From assembly GCA_009767595.1 (NCBI GenBank), contig VSDK01012688.1:529106-593105 (forward strand): DNA of 64,000 bases, written 5' to 3'. Position 1 is the first letter of the stretch. Each line of letters opens with the position of its first letter. The notes below the pieces were generated by a model. It did not search any database and had not been told where the DNA came from. It was given only the letters and a program-made list of their open reading frames with translations. This DNA is from Symbiodinium kawagutii (Eukaryota > Sar > Dinophyceae > Suessiales > Symbiodiniaceae). Both the position numbers and the translations under genes were made by a program. Below, in pieces: positions 61,451 to 64,000 of this stretch.

Positions 61451-61782
61451 GCAGGGTGAGTGGTTAAAACGTGCGCAGAAGACGTCCAAGGCTTGTCCTA
61501 TCTGCCGTTGAAGAACCGAGGGTTGTCCCCAACTGCACCCAAAATTGGTGCTGTCAGGACTAAACTGCCAATTTCGGGGATGCTTTTTGGGTTTCGGAAC
61601 AGCTAACGGTGAAGATCAGTGAAGCGCGTGCTTTTGTCGGCGATGATATGCACTGATATTGCTTGAAATCACTATGATTACTATACCATCTCCAGCAGTA
61701 ACCTTTCCATATAGTTGCGGGTCAACATTCATCATCGAAACACTGATTCCGTGAACACGCATCCCAACAGTTCCCAGCAGTT

Positions 61783-64000
61783 GGACTATCATCAACAATA
61801 TATCCAACCCTAAAGTTGTTGATTTCCCATCAATTACCCAAGAATTCCCAGCAATTGGACTATCATCAACAATATATCCAACCCTAAAGTTGTTGATTTC
61901 CCATCAATTACCCATCATTACCCAAGAATTCCCAGCAGTTGGACTATCATCAACAATATATCCAATGCTAAAGTTGTTGATTTCCCATCAATTCCCCATC
62001 ATTACCCAAGAATTCCCAGCAGTTGGACTATCATCAACAATATATCCAATGCTAAAGTTGTTGATTTCCCATCAATTCCCCATCATTACCCAAGAATTCC
62101 CAGCAATTGGACTATCATCAACAATATATCCAATGCTAAAGTTGTTGATTTCCCATCAATTCCCCATCATTACCCAAGAATTCCCAGCAGTTGGACTATC
62201 ATCAACAATATATCCAATGCTAAAGTTGTTGATTTCCCATCAATTCCCCATCATTACCCAAGAATTCCCAGCAGTTGGACTATCATCAACAATATATCCA
62301 ATGCTAAAGTTGTTGATTTCCCATCAATTCCCCATCATTACCCAAGAATTCCCAGCAGTTGGACTATCATCAACAATATATCCAATGCTAAAGTTGTTGA
62401 TTTCCCATCAATTCCCCATCATTACCCAAGAATTCCCAGCAGTTGGACTATCATCAACAATATATCCAATGCTAAAGTTGTTGATTTCCCATCAATTCCC
62501 CATCATTACCCAAGAATTCCCAGCAGTTGGACTATCATCAACAATATATCCAATGCTAAAGTTGTTGATTTCCCATCAATTCCCCATCATTACCCAAGAA
62601 TTCCCAGCAGTTGGACTATCATCAACAATATATCCAATGCTAAAGTTGTTGATTTCCCATCAATTCCCCATCATTACCCAAGAATTCCCAGCAGTTGGAC
62701 TATCATCAACAATATATCCAATGCTAAAGTTGTTGATTTCCCATCAATTCCCCATCATTACCCAAGAATTCCCAGCAGTTGGACTATCATCAACAATATA
62801 TCCAATGCTAAAGTTGTTGATTTCCCATCAATTCCCCATCATTACCCAAGAATTCCCAGCAGTTGGACTATCATCAACAATATATCCAATGCTAAAGTTG
62901 TTGATTTCCCATCAATTCCCCATCATTACCCAAGAATTCCCAGCAGTTGGACTATCATCAACAATATATCCAATGCTAAAGTTGTTGATTTCCCATCAAT
63001 TCCCCATCATTACCCAAGAATTCCCAGCAGTTGGACTATCATCAACAATATATCCAATGCTAAAGTTGTTGATTTCCCATCAATTCCCCATCATTACCCA
63101 AGAATTCCCAGCAGTTGGACTATCATCAACAATATATCCAATGCTAAAGTTGTTGATTTCCCATCAATTCCCCATCATTACCCAAGAATTCCCAGCAGTT
63201 GGACTATCATCAACAATATATCCAATGCTAAAGTTGTTGATTTCCCATCAATTCCCCATCATTACCCAAGAATTCCCAGCAGTTGGACTATCATCAACAA
63301 TATATCCAATGCTAAAGTTGTTGATTTCCCATCAATTCCCCATCATTACCCAAGAATTCCCAGCAGTTGGACTATCATCAACAATATATCCAATGCTAAA
63401 GTTGTTGATTTCCCATCAATTCCCCATCATTACCCAAGAATTCCCAGCAGTTGGACTATCATCAACAATATATCCAATGCTAAAGTTGTTGATTTCCCAT
63501 CAATTCCCCATCATTACCCAAGAATTCCCAGCAGTTGGACTATCATCAACAATATATCCAATGCTAAAGTTGTTGATTTCCCATCAATTCCCCATCATTA
63601 CCCAAGAATTCCCAGCAGTTGGACTATCATCAACAATATATCCAATGCTAAAGTTGTTGATTTCCCATCAATTCCCCATCATTACCCAAGAATTCCCAGC
63701 AGTTGGACTATCATCAACAATATATCCAATGCTAAAGTTGTTGATTTCCCATCAATTCCCCATCATTACCCAAGAATTCCCAGCAGTTGGACTATCATCA
63801 ACAATATATCCAATGCTAAAGTTGTTGATTTCCCATCAATTCCCCATCATTACCCAAGAATTCCCAGCAGTTGGACTATCATCAACAATATATCCAATGC
63901 TAAAGTTGTTGATTTCCCATCAATTCCCCATCATTACCCAAGAATTCCCAGCAGTTGGACTATCATCAACAATATATCCAATGCTAAAGTTGTTGATTTC
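61783..64000. repeat. 84-bp tandem satellite, about 26 copies, running off the window
   Basis: The first unit is 74 bp (61783-61856), the second 84 bp (61857-61940) with variant bases. From 61941 there are 24 full 84-bp units plus a partial one, nearly identical. Each unit starts GGACTATCATCAACAATATA and contains ATCAACAA and TTGTTGAT 17 bp apart, an 8-bp hairpin. 84 is a multiple of 3, and two of the three + frames have no stop. Position after exon 55 places it in the next intron of the dynein gene. Confidence 0.97.

Noticed and set aside
61783-64000. CRISPR-like periodicity in the 84-bp array
   Set aside because: The whole 84 bp is repeated; there are no variable spacers, and the context is a eukaryotic intron.
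1-64000. Dinoflagellate spliced-leader sequence, tRNA, rRNA or snRNA genes
   Set aside because: I looked for the spliced-leader core and obvious cloverleaf or rRNA words and saw none; a covariance search was not possible.

Overview
This is a nuclear window from a eukaryotic protist, and the evidence points to a dinoflagellate. Short GC-rich coding islands on the + strand spell, in order and in compatible phases, the C-terminal motor half of ONE axonemal dynein heavy chain. They run from the first strand of the stalk coiled coil (about base 1690) to the C-terminal domain (about base 61450). The closest family I can match from memory is the gamma-type outer-arm heavy chain (animal DNAH5/DNAH8 group). 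I place 53 exons plus two tentative ones. They average about 60 nt, total roughly 3.3 kb, and are spread over 60 kb. Of the 51 introns whose donors I could place, about 26 begin with GC, 10 with GA and 15 with GT, and nearly all acceptors read AG|G. That splice-site mix is a known dinoflagellate habit. The gene begins before the window and continues past its end.

Layout: 1-1689 is upstream intron with an ACTTT-rich block. 1690-11534 carries the stalk, microtubule-binding domain and entry to AAA5. 11441-17373 is AAA5. 18044-24540 is the strut coiled coil and the entry to AAA6, where some exons are not found. 28231-52277 is AAA6 and beyond. 53516-61450 is the C-terminal domain. From 61783 to the window end lies a nearly perfect 84-bp tandem array, presumably in the next intron.

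Mobile DNA sits in the introns. A 7.9-kb Ty1/copia retrotransposon (29909-37807, antisense) has identical 173-bp LTRs and lies 39 bp (after its target duplication) from a splice acceptor. Its gag and pol share one frame separated by a single UAG, and a same-strand overlapping frame encodes a GRF-type zinc finger. There is also an RNase H-containing retrotransposon remnant (26065-27483), a decayed IS1595/Merlin-like transposase piece (about 40002-40235), and two families of about 110-bp terminal-inverted-repeat elements that look like introner-type MITEs. Many microsatellites are present, and two of them contain N gaps. I see no second host gene, no rRNA or tRNA, and no CRISPR array.

All homology calls are by eye and from memory. 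No search or computed alignment was run.
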